Positions 35,819 to 45,207 of a stretch of 64,000 bases of DNA are shown here, piece after piece. The DNA is taken from the NCBI RefSeq assembly GCF_006265095.1, contig NZ_VCNK01000018.1, forward strand, positions 1 through 64,000, written 5' to 3'. Every line of letters starts with the position of its first letter. The first letter of the stretch is position 1. A program made the translations under genes and the position numbers. The stretch is from Phaeobacter sp. B1627. GTDB lineage: Bacteria; Pseudomonadota; Alphaproteobacteria; Rhodobacterales; Rhodobacteraceae. The notes under the pieces were generated by a model. It searched no databases. It was not told the DNA's origin and saw nothing but the letters and a program-made list of their open reading frames with translations.

Positions 35819-36445
35819 CTATTTGAAGCTGCGGCTGTCCTTGACCTGATCCCAGGCCCACATGACTTCCTGCAGCTGTTCTTCCTGGCTGCGGTCTCCC
35901 CCGTTCATATCCGGATGCAGAACCTTGATGAGCTTTTTATAGGCCTTGCGGATATCGGCCTTGGACCAATCGTCCTTGGCTTCGAGGATTTCGAGCGCGC
36001 GCCGTTCGGTTGGCGGCAGGCGACGCCCGGCGGCCTGTCCGTTCTTGCCGGGGTTCTGAGTGGCATTGGCGCCCAGAACCTGATGCGGGTCCTCAATGCC
36101 GAGGCGCGCCCAGGCCCGGGCCTCGGGATCGCCCATCGGCTTGGTTTGCCGTTCCCAGACTTTGTCCTTGGAGGCCTGGGCGTTCAGCTCCGCCTCTGTG
36201 GTGCCTTCAAAGAAATTCCATTTCTGATTGTATTCGCGCACATGTTGCTGGCAGAACCAGAAAAAATCATCAAGCACGTCCGGCGCCTTGGGCGCGCGGA
36301 ACTTTCCGGCTTCTTCACAGCCGTCGTGATCGCACAGGCGAACGGAGGTGTCGGAGGCGCCAGACATGCTGCGCCGCCCCCGCGGATTCTTCTTCTTCGC
36401 GGAGCGGATCGACATATCGAAACCAAAGGGATCTGATTTGGTCAT
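35819..36445 (-). CDS. J-domain-containing protein
   Basis: The 208-residue protein carries a C-terminal J domain (about 150-208) with the HPD tripeptide at 177-179, which stimulates Hsp70 ATPase in this family. The N-terminal part is unusual for DnaJ. It has a C-D-x-x-G-C-E-E-A-G segment and aromatic-rich F-F-W-F-C-Q-Q-H-V-R-E-Y-N, with Cys and His that might bind metal. It lacks the Gly/Phe and zinc-finger regions of true DnaJ, so it is a type III co-chaperone. It is divergent from bolA, an arrangement I associate with alphaproteobacterial cobST regions. Confidence 0.88.
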   Translation of the reverse strand: MTKSDPFGFDMSIRSAKKKNPRGRRSMSGASDTSVRLCDHDGCEEAGKFRAPKAPDVLDDFFWFCQQHVREYNQKWNFFEGTTEAELNAQASKDKVWERQTKPMGDPEARAWARLGIEDPHQVLGANATQNPGKNGQAAGRRLPPTERRALEILEAKDDWSKADIRKAYKKLIKVLHPDMNGGDRSQEEQLQEVMWAWDQVKDSRSFK

Positions 36446-36562
36446 GCGGGAGCACCTTCTAGACGCATCTGTTCGACTCGGAGGCAGCAGTTTAGTCTAA
36501 CAGTCGCGAGATAAAAGGGGGGCGGGCACAGTTTTATGAACAACAGGCGGAGTGATGCAGCA

Positions 36563-36817
36563 ATGAGCATGCGGACAGAAATCGAAACAACCCTTCAGAA
36601 GGCGTTTGATCCCAGTCATCTGGAGGTTCAGGACGACAGTGACAGCCACATCGGGCATGCCGGGCACGATGGCGGCGGAGAGAGCCATTTCAACGTGGTG
36701 ATCCGCTCTGAGGCGTTCAAAGGCATGAACCGGGTGGCGCAGCACCGCGCCGTGCACAAGGCATTGGGCGATATCGTGCCCCGGATTCACGCGCTGGCAT
36801 TGGACATCGGCGCCTGA
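36563..36817 (+). CDS. bolA: BolA family protein
   Basis: BolA proteins are small KH-like proteins that often pair with monothiol glutaredoxins in iron-sulfur handling. The product shows H-I-G-H-A-G-H-D, E-S-H-F-N-V-V-I-R-S-E-A-F-K-G, and R-V-A-Q-H-R-A-V-H-K-A-L as expected for the family. I chose the ATG at 36563 (84 residues) because GGAG lies 10 bases upstream; an ATG at 36536 would add 9 residues that do not look conserved. It faces away from the J-domain gene across about 117 bases that probably hold both promoters. A 16-base tandem array follows it. Confidence 0.9.
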   Translation: MSMRTEIETTLQKAFDPSHLEVQDDSDSHIGHAGHDGGGESHFNVVIRSEAFKGMNRVAQHRAVHKALGDIVPRIHALALDIGA

Positions 36818-36885
36818 TGGCATGAGAGCACCTGTCGTTGCGAGGCCGGTATGTTCCGCAAACTCGCAACGGCAGGCGCAGAAAG

Positions 36886-36981
36886 CCACAGGACTGGGCA
36901 ACCATAGGGCAAGGACACTTCAGGACAGGTCAACCACAGGACTGGGACACCACAGGACTGGGGCACCACAAGGCAGGGCAT
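36886..36981. repeat. 16-base tandem array, six units
   Basis: Six contiguous 16-base units with consensus CCACAGGACTGGGGCA fill 36886-36981. Units 1, 4 and 5 are nearly identical, and units 2, 3 and 6 are diverged. The array lies between convergent bolA and the DUF4177 gene. Confidence 0.9.
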
Positions 36982-37005
36982 CCGCAGGCACGAGGCGCGG
37001 GCGCC

Positions 37006-37584
37006 CTAGTCTTCTGGTTTGCCACCGCGGCTGGCGCGGGCCTTCAGGGCGGCGGTCAGCCCGGACACCGGGCTGAGCTCCTCCACACCGTCGTCGGCCA
37101 CCATTCGCCGGGCACCGGGGCCGGGAACGGCCACGGCCTCGGGCGGTGCTTCCGGGTCGCCTGCGGTCGCGGTCAGCGGAGCCGGTTCGGGGGCGTGTTG
37201 GGCGTCTGGCGCGGTCACGGAGGGCGATGTGGCGATCAGCTTTGCGGACGGGTCGCTTGCCACGGCCTCGGCTGGTGCGCCCGCTGCGACTGTCGCTCCC
37301 GCCGTGGCGGCCAGGGGCTGCGCTGTGTTGCGGGCGTCGGTGTCGTGCCCGGCGAGGGCGCGGCGGAACACCAGCAGATTGCGCCAGGTGGTTTTGGTGC
37401 CCGTGAGGCCCGAGCGTTCTTCGGACGGCAGCATTTCTGCGCGCTGAAAGTCCCAGCCTTCGGCCGCCATGTCGTTCAAAACGGTCTCGATCCCGTTCGC
37501 AAACCGCGCCTCGGGCGTCTTGACGCCCCGGACCTTCTTGCCCCGGTTGGGGGCGGGGACGACTTTATACTCGTAGTTCTGCAT
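37006..37584 (-). CDS. DUF4177 domain-containing protein
   Basis: The N-terminal 65 residues or so match the DUF4177 type: Y-E-Y-K-V-V-P-A-P near the start, L-N-D-M-A-A-E-G-W-D-F-Q-R, and later L-L-V-F-R-R. Such proteins are small and of unknown function. The remaining 125 residues are Ala-, Pro- and Val-rich low-complexity sequence, likely disordered, ending K-A-R-A-S-R-G-G-K-P-E-D. I chose the ATG at 37584 (192 residues). It stands alone between bolA and pepT. Confidence 0.78.
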   Translation of the reverse strand: MQNYEYKVVPAPNRGKKVRGVKTPEARFANGIETVLNDMAAEGWDFQRAEMLPSEERSGLTGTKTTWRNLLVFRRALAGHDTDARNTAQPLAATAGATVAAGAPAEAVASDPSAKLIATSPSVTAPDAQHAPEPAPLTATAGDPEAPPEAVAVPGPGARRMVADDGVEELSPVSGLTAALKARASRGGKPED

Positions 37585-37662
37585 CTGTTGATCCTGTGCG
37601 GCCCATTCGGGCAATGTAGCAGCTTGGTGGGTTTGCGAAAGAGAGCTGTGAGACCGGGGAGG

Positions 37663-39024
37663 CTAGAGCGATGTGGTGGCCGCGTCGGGGCGATGGTCCG
37701 CAGCGCGTGCGGCCAACTTCAGGCACATCCGGGTTGCGAGCGCCATATCCTGCACCGAAATCCACTCCAGCGGGCCGTGAATGCATTGCATGCCGGTGAA
37801 GATATTGGGCGTCGGCGTCCCGAGTTCTGTCAGCCGCGAGCCATCGGTGCCACCGCGGATCGGGACCGAAATCGGCTCAATGCCGAGATCGCGACAGGCG
37901 TCACGGGCCAGATCAACCGGTGTCATGTCGGTCTCCAGCCAGTAGCGCATGTTGCGATATTGCGGCGTGATCTCGCAGCTGATTTCCGCCCTCGGCTCCC
38001 CCGCCTGCACCGCGTCGCAGACGCTGCGCAGCAATGCGCCCTTCGCGGCCAGCCCCTCCAGTTCGAAATCCCGCAGAATGAAGCGGATCTCCATCTCGGA
38101 GGAGCCGCCGCGCATATCGGTGGCGTGCAGGAACCCCTCGCGGTCGTCTGTGACCTCTGGCGTCAATGTCGCCTGCGGCAGGGTCTGGATGATTTTCGAC
38201 GCGAGGTGAATGGCGTTGACCATTTTTCCCTTGGCGAGCCCCGGATGGATCGAAACACCGGTGATCCGGACCACGGCGCGGTCGGCAGAAAAGCTCTCAT
38301 ACTCGATTTCGCCAAGCTCACCGCCATCCAGCGTATAGGCGAAATCGGCCGCGAGATCCTCTTTGAGACGCGGGTCGACGCCGCGCCCGATCTCCTCATC
38401 TGGGGTGAAGGCCAACCGGATCGGACCGTGACGCAGGCCGGGCGTGCGCAGCAGATGTTCGGCCATGGTCATGAGGATCGCGACACCGGCCTTGTCATCG
38501 GCCCCCAGAAGGGTCGTGCCCGAGGCGGTGATCAGGTCATGCCCGACCTTGCGCGCCAGATAGGGGTGCTCTGCCGGTGACAGGACCAGCTGGGGGTCAT
38601 CGGGGAAGGAAATGTCGCCGCCATTGTAGCCTTTGATCACGCGCGGTTTGACGCCGGATGCGTTGAATTGCGGTGCCGTGTCCACATGAGCGAGAAATCC
38701 GACTGTCGGGACGTTCACCGAGCCATCCGATGCGCCATCCGATGCGCCATCCGCCGAGCCATCCACCGAGCCATTCACTGTGCTGTCAACTGTGCCGGGC
38801 AATGTGGCCAGAACCACGCCATATTCGGTCAGCTCTACCTCTTCGGCCCCCAATTCGGTCAGCTCATCGCGCAAAAGGGTCAGCATATCGAGCTGCCTGG
38901 CGGTGCTGGGGGCAGAGGCGGAATTCTCGTCGCTCTGGCTGTCGATGGCGGCATAGCGCACCAGCCGGGTTTCGAGAGCCGTGTCGAATTCTTGCGACAC
39001 GTCGGGGCTGAGATCGTTGGTCAT
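37663..39024 (-). CDS. pepT: Peptidase T (tripeptide aminopeptidase)
   Basis: PepT removes the N-terminal residue of tripeptides using two zinc ions (M20B family). Visible site residues are His in A-H-V-D-T-A-P, the bridging Asp in G-A-D-D-K-A-G, Glu-Glu in D-E-E-I-G-R-G, Asp in Y-T-L-D-G-G, and the C-terminal His in C-I-H-G-P-L-E. The protein is 453 residues, somewhat longer than usual, partly because of a 20-25-residue low-complexity insertion before A-H-V-D-T built from S-V/A-D-G tetrapeptides and encoded by a 12-base array (38720-38779). I chose the ATG at 39024. Confidence 0.93.
   Translation of the reverse strand: MTNDLSPDVSQEFDTALETRLVRYAAIDSQSDENSASAPSTARQLDMLTLLRDELTELGAEEVELTEYGVVLATLPGTVDSTVNGSVDGSADGASDGASDGSVNVPTVGFLAHVDTAPQFNASGVKPRVIKGYNGGDISFPDDPQLVLSPAEHPYLARKVGHDLITASGTTLLGADDKAGVAILMTMAEHLLRTPGLRHGPIRLAFTPDEEIGRGVDPRLKEDLAADFAYTLDGGELGEIEYESFSADRAVVRITGVSIHPGLAKGKMVNAIHLASKIIQTLPQATLTPEVTDDREGFLHATDMRGGSSEMEIRFILRDFELEGLAAKGALLRSVCDAVQAGEPRAEISCEITPQYRNMRYWLETDMTPVDLARDACRDLGIEPISVPIRGGTDGSRLTELGTPTPNIFTGMQCIHGPLEWISVQDMALATRMCLKLAARAADHRPDAATTSL
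38720..38779. repeat. 12-base tandem array inside pepT
   Basis: Five 12-base units with consensus GAGCCATCCGAT encode Ser/Asp/Gly-rich tetrapeptides in PepT. The unit length keeps the reading frame, so copy-number change would only lengthen or shorten a loop. Confidence 0.88.
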
Positions 39025-39189
39025 GGGGGCTCCTGATGTTGGCGGCAAGATCGCGGAGGGCTGATGGGAGGTCAAGGTGGAGAGCGCATGTTTCCTGTCG
39101 CGCCGCTGGTTTGAGAGCGCCGCATCATGAAATTGCAGCGAAGGTATCGGTCGGTTTTCTCAATCCGCCGTCCACACAGGCATAGATGC

Positions 39190-39218
39190 AAAAAAGGCGA
39201 CCTCTCCGGCCGCCCTTT
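39190..39218 (-). terminator. Intrinsic terminator after gatB
   Basis: On the - strand GGCGGCC pairs with GGTCGCC across a 5-base loop and is followed by six T. The stem is nearly the same as that of the ftsZ terminator, suggesting a favoured terminator type in this genome. Confidence 0.85.
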
Positions 39219-39240
39219 CCATGTTTGGATCTGCCGGAGG

Positions 39241-40749
39241 TCAGCTCAGCTTCTTGGCGATGAGTTCATTGACCGCCTTCGGGTTTGCCTTGCCGCCGGT
39301 GGCTTTCATCACCTGACCGACGAACCATCCCGCCAGTTTCGGGTTCACCTTGGCCTTTTCCACCTGCGCCGGGTTGGCGGCGATGATCTCGTCCAGAGCG
39401 GCCTCGATGGCGCCGGTGTCTGTGACCTGCTTCATGCCGCGTGCTTCGACGATCTCGGCCGGGTCGCCGCCTTCGGTATAGACGATCTCGAACAGGTCCT
39501 TGGCGATCTTGCCGGAAATCGCATCCGAAGCGATGAGGTCGATCACGCCACCCAGCTGCGCGGGCGAGACCGGGCTTTGGGTGATGTCGCACTCGTCCTT
39601 CTTCAGGCGGCCGAACAATTCGTTGATGACCCAGTTCGCGGTCAGCTTGCCATTGCGGCCCTCGGCCACGGCGTCAAAGTAATTGGCGCTTTCGACATCG
39701 GCGGTCAGCACGGAGGCATCATAGTCCGTCAGGCCGAAGTCTTTGATGAAACGCGCCTTTTTGTCATCGGGGAGTTCCGGCAGGCTGGCCTTGATGTCGT
39801 CCACCCATTCCTGTTCGATCTCCAGCGGCAGCAGATCTGGGTCGGGGAAATAGCGGTAGTCATGCGCCTCTTCCTTGGACCTCTGAGTGCGGGTTTCGCC
39901 CTTGACCGGGTCGAAGCCGCGGGTTTCCTGATCCACTTCGCCGCCTGCTTCGAGAATGGCAATCTGGCGGCGCGCCTCCACCTCGATGGCCTGCTGGATA
40001 AAGCGGGTGGAGTTCATGTTTTTGATTTCGCAGCGCGTGCCCAGATGGCCAAAGTCGCCGGTCTCGCGGTAGCGCTCGTAGGCGCCGGGGCGGCAGACCG
40101 ATACGTTGACGTCGGCGCGCAGGTTGCCGTTTTGCATGTCGCCGTTGCAGGTGCCGAGATAGCGCATGATCTGGCGCAGCTTCAGAATATAGGCGGCGGC
40201 TTCTTCGGGGCTGCGGATGTCGGGCCGCGAGACGATCTCCATCAGGCAGACGCCGGCGCGGTTGAGATCAACGAAGGACATTTCGGGATCCATGTCGTGA
40301 ATGGACTTGCCCGCGTCCTGTTCCATATGGATGCGTTCGACGCGCACCGGCCGCGCGGTACCGTCGCCCAGTTCGACCAGCACTTCGCCTTCGCCGACGA
40401 TGGGATGGTACAACTGACTGATCTGATAGCCCGCAGGCTGATCGGGGTAGAAATAGTTCTTGCGGTCAAAGGCGGACGTCAGGTTGATTTCGGCCTTGAG
40501 GCCCAGCCCGGTGCGCACCGCCTGTTCAATGCAATATTCGTTGATCACCGGCAGCATGCCGGGCATGGCCGCGTCCACGAAGGCCACGTTGGAATTCGGC
40601 TCTGCGCCGAATTTGGTCGAGGCGCCGGAGAACAGCTTGGCGTTGGAGCTGACCTGGGCATGCACCTCCATACCGATGACCAGTTCCCAGTCATGCTTGG
40701 CGCCCGCGATCACCTTGGGCTTGGGGAGTTCGTATGTCAGGTCGAGCAT
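39241..40749 (-). CDS. gatB: Asp-tRNA(Asn)/Glu-tRNA(Gln) amidotransferase subunit B
   Basis: GatB is the tRNA-binding and kinase subunit of the GatCAB amidotransferase that converts Glu-tRNA(Gln), and in some bacteria Asp-tRNA(Asn), to the amidated form. Family segments are clear: I-G-M-E-V-H-A-Q near residue 25, the [12 protein letters not shown] motif, D-L-N-R-A-G-x-x-L-M-E-I-V-S, and a C-terminal YqeY-like helical domain ending at the stop. Length (502) is normal. The ATG at 40749 has AAAAGGGC upstream. gatA and gatC are not in the window. A good terminator follows. Confidence 0.96.
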   Translation of the reverse strand: MLDLTYELPKPKVIAGAKHDWELVIGMEVHAQVSSNAKLFSGASTKFGAEPNSNVAFVDAAMPGMLPVINEYCIEQAVRTGLGLKAEINLTSAFDRKNYFYPDQPAGYQISQLYHPIVGEGEVLVELGDGTARPVRVERIHMEQDAGKSIHDMDPEMSFVDLNRAGVCLMEIVSRPDIRSPEEAAAYILKLRQIMRYLGTCNGDMQNGNLRADVNVSVCRPGAYERYRETGDFGHLGTRCEIKNMNSTRFIQQAIEVEARRQIAILEAGGEVDQETRGFDPVKGETRTQRSKEEAHDYRYFPDPDLLPLEIEQEWVDDIKASLPELPDDKKARFIKDFGLTDYDASVLTADVESANYFDAVAEGRNGKLTANWVINELFGRLKKDECDITQSPVSPAQLGGVIDLIASDAISGKIAKDLFEIVYTEGGDPAEIVEARGMKQVTDTGAIEAALDEIIAANPAQVEKAKVNPKLAGWFVGQVMKATGGKANPKAVNELIAKKLS

Positions 40750-41184
40750 CTTGAGCCCTTTTTCCGTTGATCCATCAGTTCCGGTCGGTTCTAGGCGGGT
40801 CCTGTGCAGGGGGCAAGGGGGCAAAGGGCGCAAGCGGTCTCTGCGGACCCGGGAAACCCGCAAAAAAGCCGGCGCCTGACGGGGCGGTGCCCGGACACGG
40901 CAAACCGGCAGAGACCGGCAATTCCGGGTCGGTGCCGATATCTGGCGGGGAGTGCGTCCCCGGTGCCGTCGGCCTGCACCTCGTCCAGTGCCTTGGCGGG
41001 TTCAAGGGAAAGTTACTGACCTGAAGGCCAGTAGAATGCGCCAGGTGGCTCAAATCATCTGAACACCGGTCTCTTTTGGAAGGGGATGGCTCCGATCCCC
41101 CTTGGCCTGATCGCCGAAGGCCGGTAGAACAGGCCTCCCGCCCTTGCGGCGGAGGAAAGATCAAAAACTGAGGAGCAGCCTGAC
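40750..41184. other. gatB-tex divergent spacer
   Basis: This 435-base spacer should hold both promoters. No convincing gene is visible. GAAGGCC(A/G)GTAGAA occurs at 41023-41036 and 41116-41129, 93 bases apart. A small hairpin GGGGAT/ATCCCC lies at 41082-41100. The GC-rich part near 40800-40900 has short G-rich repeats of 8-9 bases. Confidence 0.45.
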
Positions 41185-43539
41185 GTGGACCCGACCCTTC
41201 GTATTTCCCAGACCATTGCCGCGGAAATCAACGCCAGCGCGACGCAGGTGAATGCCGCTGTGGCGTTGTTGGATGAGGGCGCGACCGTGCCATTTGTCGC
41301 GCGCTATCGCAAAGAGGCGACCGGCGGGCTCGATGATACCCAGTTGCGCACCCTCGCGGAGCGGCTGGAGTATCTGCGCGAGTTGGAAAAGCGCCGGGCG
41401 GCCATTCGGGATTCCATCCTGTCCCAGGACAAGTTGACCGATGATCTGGCGCGCTCCATCGCCAAGGCCGAGACCAAAGCCCAGCTTGAGGATATCTATC
41501 TGCCCTACAAGCCCAAGCGCCGCACCAAGGCGATGATTGCGCGGGAAAACGGGCTGGAGCCCTTGCTGGACGCGATCCTCGCCGATCGTATGGAGGATCC
41601 GGAGCAGCTGGCAGGCGGGTATCTCGGCGAAGCGGTGCCGGGCACCAAGGAAGCGTTGAACGGTGCGCGCGACATCCTGACCGAACGGTTGACAGAAAAC
41701 GCGGATTTGCTGGGCCGACTGCGCGACTACCTGCAGCGCGAGGCTGTGCTGACCGCCCGCGTCATAGAAGGCAAGGAGCAGGCGGGGGCGAAATTTTCGG
41801 ACTATTTCGCGCATTCCGAAGCGTGGAAAACGGTGCCCTCGCACCGGGCGCTGGCCATGCTGCGGGGCTCGAACGAGGGCATCCTGACGCTCGATATCGC
41901 ACCGCCGGGGGAGGATGGGGTCGCCCGCGCGGAAGACATGGTGGCCGCGACATTGGAGGTCCGGGGGCAGGGGCCGGGCGACAAATGGCTGCGCAAGGTT
42001 GCGGGCTGGACCTGGCGGGTCAAGCTGTCCCTGTCGATGATGCTTGAGTTGATGGCGGACCTGCGCGCTAGGGCCCAGGAGGAAGCGATCAACGTTTTTG
42101 CCCGCAATCTGAAGGATTTGCTCTTTGCAGCGCCAGCCGGTGCGCGACCGACTCTCGGGCTGGACCCGGGCATTCGCACCGGCGTCAAGGCGGCGGTGGT
42201 TGATGCAACCGGGAAATTGGTCGCGACAGAAACGCTCTATCCCTTCCAGCCGAAAAACGATCTGCGAGGCGCGCAGGTGGCCATCGCCCGGCTGATCGCC
42301 GACCACGGCATCGAGCTGATCGCAATCGGCAACGGCACCGCCAGCCGTGAAACCGAGCGGATGGTCGGGGAGGTTCTGAAAGCCCTGCCGACCAAGATCA
42401 AAACTCCGACCCGCGTAGTGGTGTCCGAGGCCGGGGCCTCGGTCTATTCAGCCTCTGAACTGGCGGCGCGGGAATTTCCCGATCTCGACGTCTCGTTGCG
42501 CGGCGCTGTCTCAATCGCGCGGCGGCTGCAGGATCCTCTGGCGGAACTGGTCAAGATCGAACCGAAATCCATCGGGGTCGGCCAGTATCAGCACGATGTG
42601 GATCAGCACAAACTGTCCAAATCGCTCGAAGCCGTCATTGAGGACGTGGTGAATGCGGTCGGCGTTGATCTCAATATGGCGTCGGCGCCGCTGCTGAGCC
42701 ACGTGTCGGGCCTCGGCCCGGGCCTGGCGGAGGCGGTGGTTGCGCATCGCGATCTCAACGGGGCCTTTGCCTCGCGACGGGAGCTGCTGAAGGTGGCGCG
42801 ATTGGGACCGAAAGCGTTTGAGCAATGCGCCGGCTTCCTGCGGATCCAGGGCGGAAAAGAGCCGCTGGATGCCTCCGCCGTGCACCCGGAATCCTATGAG
42901 GTGGCGCGGAAAATTGTTGCGGCCTGTGGGCGCGACATCCGTCAGATCATGGGCGACGATCGCGCCCTGACCCAGCTTCGGGCCGAAGATTTCGTGTCTG
43001 CAGAGGTCGGCCTGCCCACGGTTCGCGATATATTCGCGGAACTGGAAAAGCCCGGGCGCGATCCCCGTCCGAGCTTTGTCACCGCCTCGTTTACCGACGG
43101 GGTGGAGGACATCTCGGATCTGAAACCGGGCATGGTGCTGGAAGGGACAGTGACGAACGTGGCCGCATTCGGGGCCTTCGTGGATGTCGGTGTGCATCAG
43201 GACGGGTTGGTTCACGTCAGCCAGCTGGCCGATCGCTTCGTCAAAGATCCGCATGAGGTGGTGAAGACCGGTCAGGTGGTCAAGGTCACCGTTGTCGAGG
43301 TCGATGCCGCCCGCAAACGCATCGGGCTGACAATGAAGAAAGACGGCGGTGCCTCGGCCAGAGAGGACCGCAGCGCAGGCGGACCCTCGCGGGATGCCCC
43401 CCGCAGCACGGGCAACCGGGGCGGCAAGGGAGGCGGGGCGTCGCGGGGCCAGATGTCCGCAGCGCCGAAAGGGGGCGGCGGCGGCAAGGATACTGGCGCC
43501 TTGGGGGCTGCGTTGATGGACGCGTTCAAGAAAAAATGA
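41185..43539 (+). CDS. tex: Tex family S1 RNA-binding protein
   Basis: Tex is a conserved nucleic-acid-binding protein related to eukaryotic Spt6. The 784-residue protein has helical N-terminal domains and a YqgF/RNase H-like domain that begins near residue 322 with [13 protein letters not shown] helix-hairpin-helix region follows (about 500-570), then an S1 domain (about 645-715, [21 protein letters not shown]), and a Gly- and Lys-rich tail. The start is a GTG at 41185 with AGGAG 9 bases upstream. It is divergent from gatB, and nested inverted repeats follow its stop. Confidence 0.96.
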   Translation: MDPTLRISQTIAAEINASATQVNAAVALLDEGATVPFVARYRKEATGGLDDTQLRTLAERLEYLRELEKRRAAIRDSILSQDKLTDDLARSIAKAETKAQLEDIYLPYKPKRRTKAMIARENGLEPLLDAILADRMEDPEQLAGGYLGEAVPGTKEALNGARDILTERLTENADLLGRLRDYLQREAVLTARVIEGKEQAGAKFSDYFAHSEAWKTVPSHRALAMLRGSNEGILTLDIAPPGEDGVARAEDMVAATLEVRGQGPGDKWLRKVAGWTWRVKLSLSMMLELMADLRARAQEEAINVFARNLKDLLFAAPAGARPTLGLDPGIRTGVKAAVVDATGKLVATETLYPFQPKNDLRGAQVAIARLIADHGIELIAIGNGTASRETERMVGEVLKALPTKIKTPTRVVVSEAGASVYSASELAAREFPDLDVSLRGAVSIARRLQDPLAELVKIEPKSIGVGQYQHDVDQHKLSKSLEAVIEDVVNAVGVDLNMASAPLLSHVSGLGPGLAEAVVAHRDLNGAFASRRELLKVARLGPKAFEQCAGFLRIQGGKEPLDASAVHPESYEVARKIVAACGRDIRQIMGDDRALTQLRAEDFVSAEVGLPTVRDIFAELEKPGRDPRPSFVTASFTDGVEDISDLKPGMVLEGTVTNVAAFGAFVDVGVHQDGLVHVSQLADRFVKDPHEVVKTGQVVKVTVVEVDAARKRIGLTMKKDGGASAREDRSAGGPSRDAPRSTGNRGGKGGGASRGQMSAAPKGGGGGKDTGALGAALMDAFKKK

Positions 43540-43540
43540 G

Positions 43541-43615
43541 CTAGGGCCAGACTGAATGGCGCCAGACTGAACTGGGAAGGCTGAGTTCAGCTTGGCCACG
43601 CCGGGTCTGGCCTAG
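43541..43615 (+). repeat. Nested inverted repeats after tex
   Basis: CTAGGGCCAGAC (43541-43552) and GTCTGGCCTAG (43605-43615) pair apart from one extra G. Inside, CTGAACT (43567-43573) and AGTTCAG (43584-43590) pair. GCCAGACTGAA is also directly repeated 15 bases apart (43546, 43561). It could act as a terminator without a T-run for tex, which faces an oppositely directed gene. Confidence 0.6.
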
Positions 43616-43666
43616 CCGGGTCCGGTGGCCCGGCCCTCCTCCTGTCTGGGAGAGCCGGTGGAGGCG

Positions 43667-45025
43667 TCAGTCAGACATCACCCGCGGGCCATCAGGGGTG
43701 AAGACCACCCTGTGGCCGGCTTCGATGTCCTCTCGGAACAGACCGGCAATGGCGCGCAAGGCCTCATTGCGGCCCCGTTCGGCAAACTTGCGCGCCGAGC
43801 TCACCTGCGCGTCATTGTCAAACCCTGCGTCAGCATGGGCCCAGATCAACGGGTTCAGTTCGCGCAGATGGTTGCGGATCAACCAGTTGGCGGCCTCTGC
43901 GATTTCGGACCGCACACGACGGGCGGCGGGATCGGCTTCGGGTTCGGGCTTCACTACAATGCTGCAGTAGGCCGACAGCAGGTTCACCCGGTCCTGATCC
44001 GGCGCCCGGGCCACGATATCGGCCACACCGTCGAGGAAAAACCCCACATCCACCGTTCTGCACGCCGCGTCGCTGCGCGCCAGAGCGTCGAAATAGACCC
44101 ATGTGTAGCCGGCCGCGCCCCATTGGGGTTCAACCAGAGCCGCGACGCGGCGCGCCTCCAGTTCCAGCACCGACAGCCCCTCAGGACCCTGTTCCACGAG
44201 ATGGGTGCCAAGGGCGCGCAGGTGGCGCGGGTTGCCGGGGGTCAGGCGGATCAGGTCGCTATAGTCATCGGCGATCTGGCGCGGCGCGGCGGCGCCACCA
44301 CCGCTATAGAGGGCACAGCGTGCTGCCTGATGAAACGGATGCGCTTTGCAGCTGTCGGGGAGCGTTGACAGGATTTCACCAGCCCGCGTGTGATGGGCCA
44401 TCGCCCGGGTTCCGGGGGCGCCCTTGCCATGCGACGCCCTGCGGGTGGTGTTGCGGCGGCAGGCCCAGGCAATGTCGAGATGGGCGAGGGCGACCACGGT
44501 CGACATCACCGGCGTGCGACCGGTTTCCAGTCGGACCCGCTCCAGCGACATGATCCCCTCCAGAGTGACCCGATCCGTCAGGGGCAGTCCTGCGCTCAGC
44601 GCATGATCCACGGCATTGATCACATCTGCGCGCGCGCCAAAGGCAATCAGATCGGCAATCGACGTGCCGCCGGGGGTCGCCGCGCCTGCGAGATCCACCT
44701 CGGCGATACGCGCCTCCAGCCGGTCCCAACGGTCTTGCCGGGCGAGGAACTGGCCCTCGGCAATTGCCCGATCTGTCGCGTCATTTTCGGCATTGGTCTC
44801 CGGCACGGGAATGCTCAGCACATCTTCGAGCTGCAGTAGGGGCGCAGGCGCGTGGTCCGGCCCGGTCCTGCGAGTCCACCCGGTCGCAGCCGACAGGGGC
44901 AGGACCGATGGCAGGACCGGGGGCATGGAAAGCCTGCCGGATGGTCCAAGTGAAGCTACGCGGCCTGAAATCAGGCGCAGCGCTTTTTTCAAGCCGTCTT
45001 TGGCCGGCAATGCGGAAATCGGCAT
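43667..45025 (-). CDS. Hypothetical protein, mostly helical
   Basis: I do not recognise this 452-residue protein. There is no signal peptide or membrane segment. After a Pro-rich N-terminal 70 residues it reads as largely alpha-helical, with repeat-like helix pairs that suggest a TPR-like or solenoid fold, and it ends with R-V-M-S-D. Codon use resembles its neighbours and no good gene lies opposite. I chose the ATG at 45025 because GGGGAA lies about 6 bases upstream; an ATG at 45088 would add 21 residues. It is transcribed in the same direction as the next gene but 180 bases away. Confidence 0.7.
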   Translation of the reverse strand: MPISALPAKDGLKKALRLISGRVASLGPSGRLSMPPVLPSVLPLSAATGWTRRTGPDHAPAPLLQLEDVLSIPVPETNAENDATDRAIAEGQFLARQDRWDRLEARIAEVDLAGAATPGGTSIADLIAFGARADVINAVDHALSAGLPLTDRVTLEGIMSLERVRLETGRTPVMSTVVALAHLDIAWACRRNTTRRASHGKGAPGTRAMAHHTRAGEILSTLPDSCKAHPFHQAARCALYSGGGAAAPRQIADDYSDLIRLTPGNPRHLRALGTHLVEQGPEGLSVLELEARRVAALVEPQWGAAGYTWVYFDALARSDAACRTVDVGFFLDGVADIVARAPDQDRVNLLSAYCSIVVKPEPEADPAARRVRSEIAEAANWLIRNHLRELNPLIWAHADAGFDNDAQVSSARKFAERGRNEALRAIAGLFREDIEAGHRVVFTPDGPRVMSD

Positions 45026-45207
45026 CAGTTTTCCCCAAGTCTTGTGCAGCAGGTCTGTCACTCTGGGCAAGATTCGGGGCGCAATCATGGCAGGTCAGAG
45101 GAGTTTGCCGGTTCAATTGCGGCTGTGGTCGCAGCAAAGGCGGCGAGAGCGGGGCATTGTTCCGTCCGGCCCAGCAAATGCCCTGTGTGATGCGGAACTG
45201 ATGCCGG

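Noticed and set aside
36886-36981. CRISPR array
   Set aside because: The 16-base units are contiguous and have no unique spacers between them; no cas gene is present.
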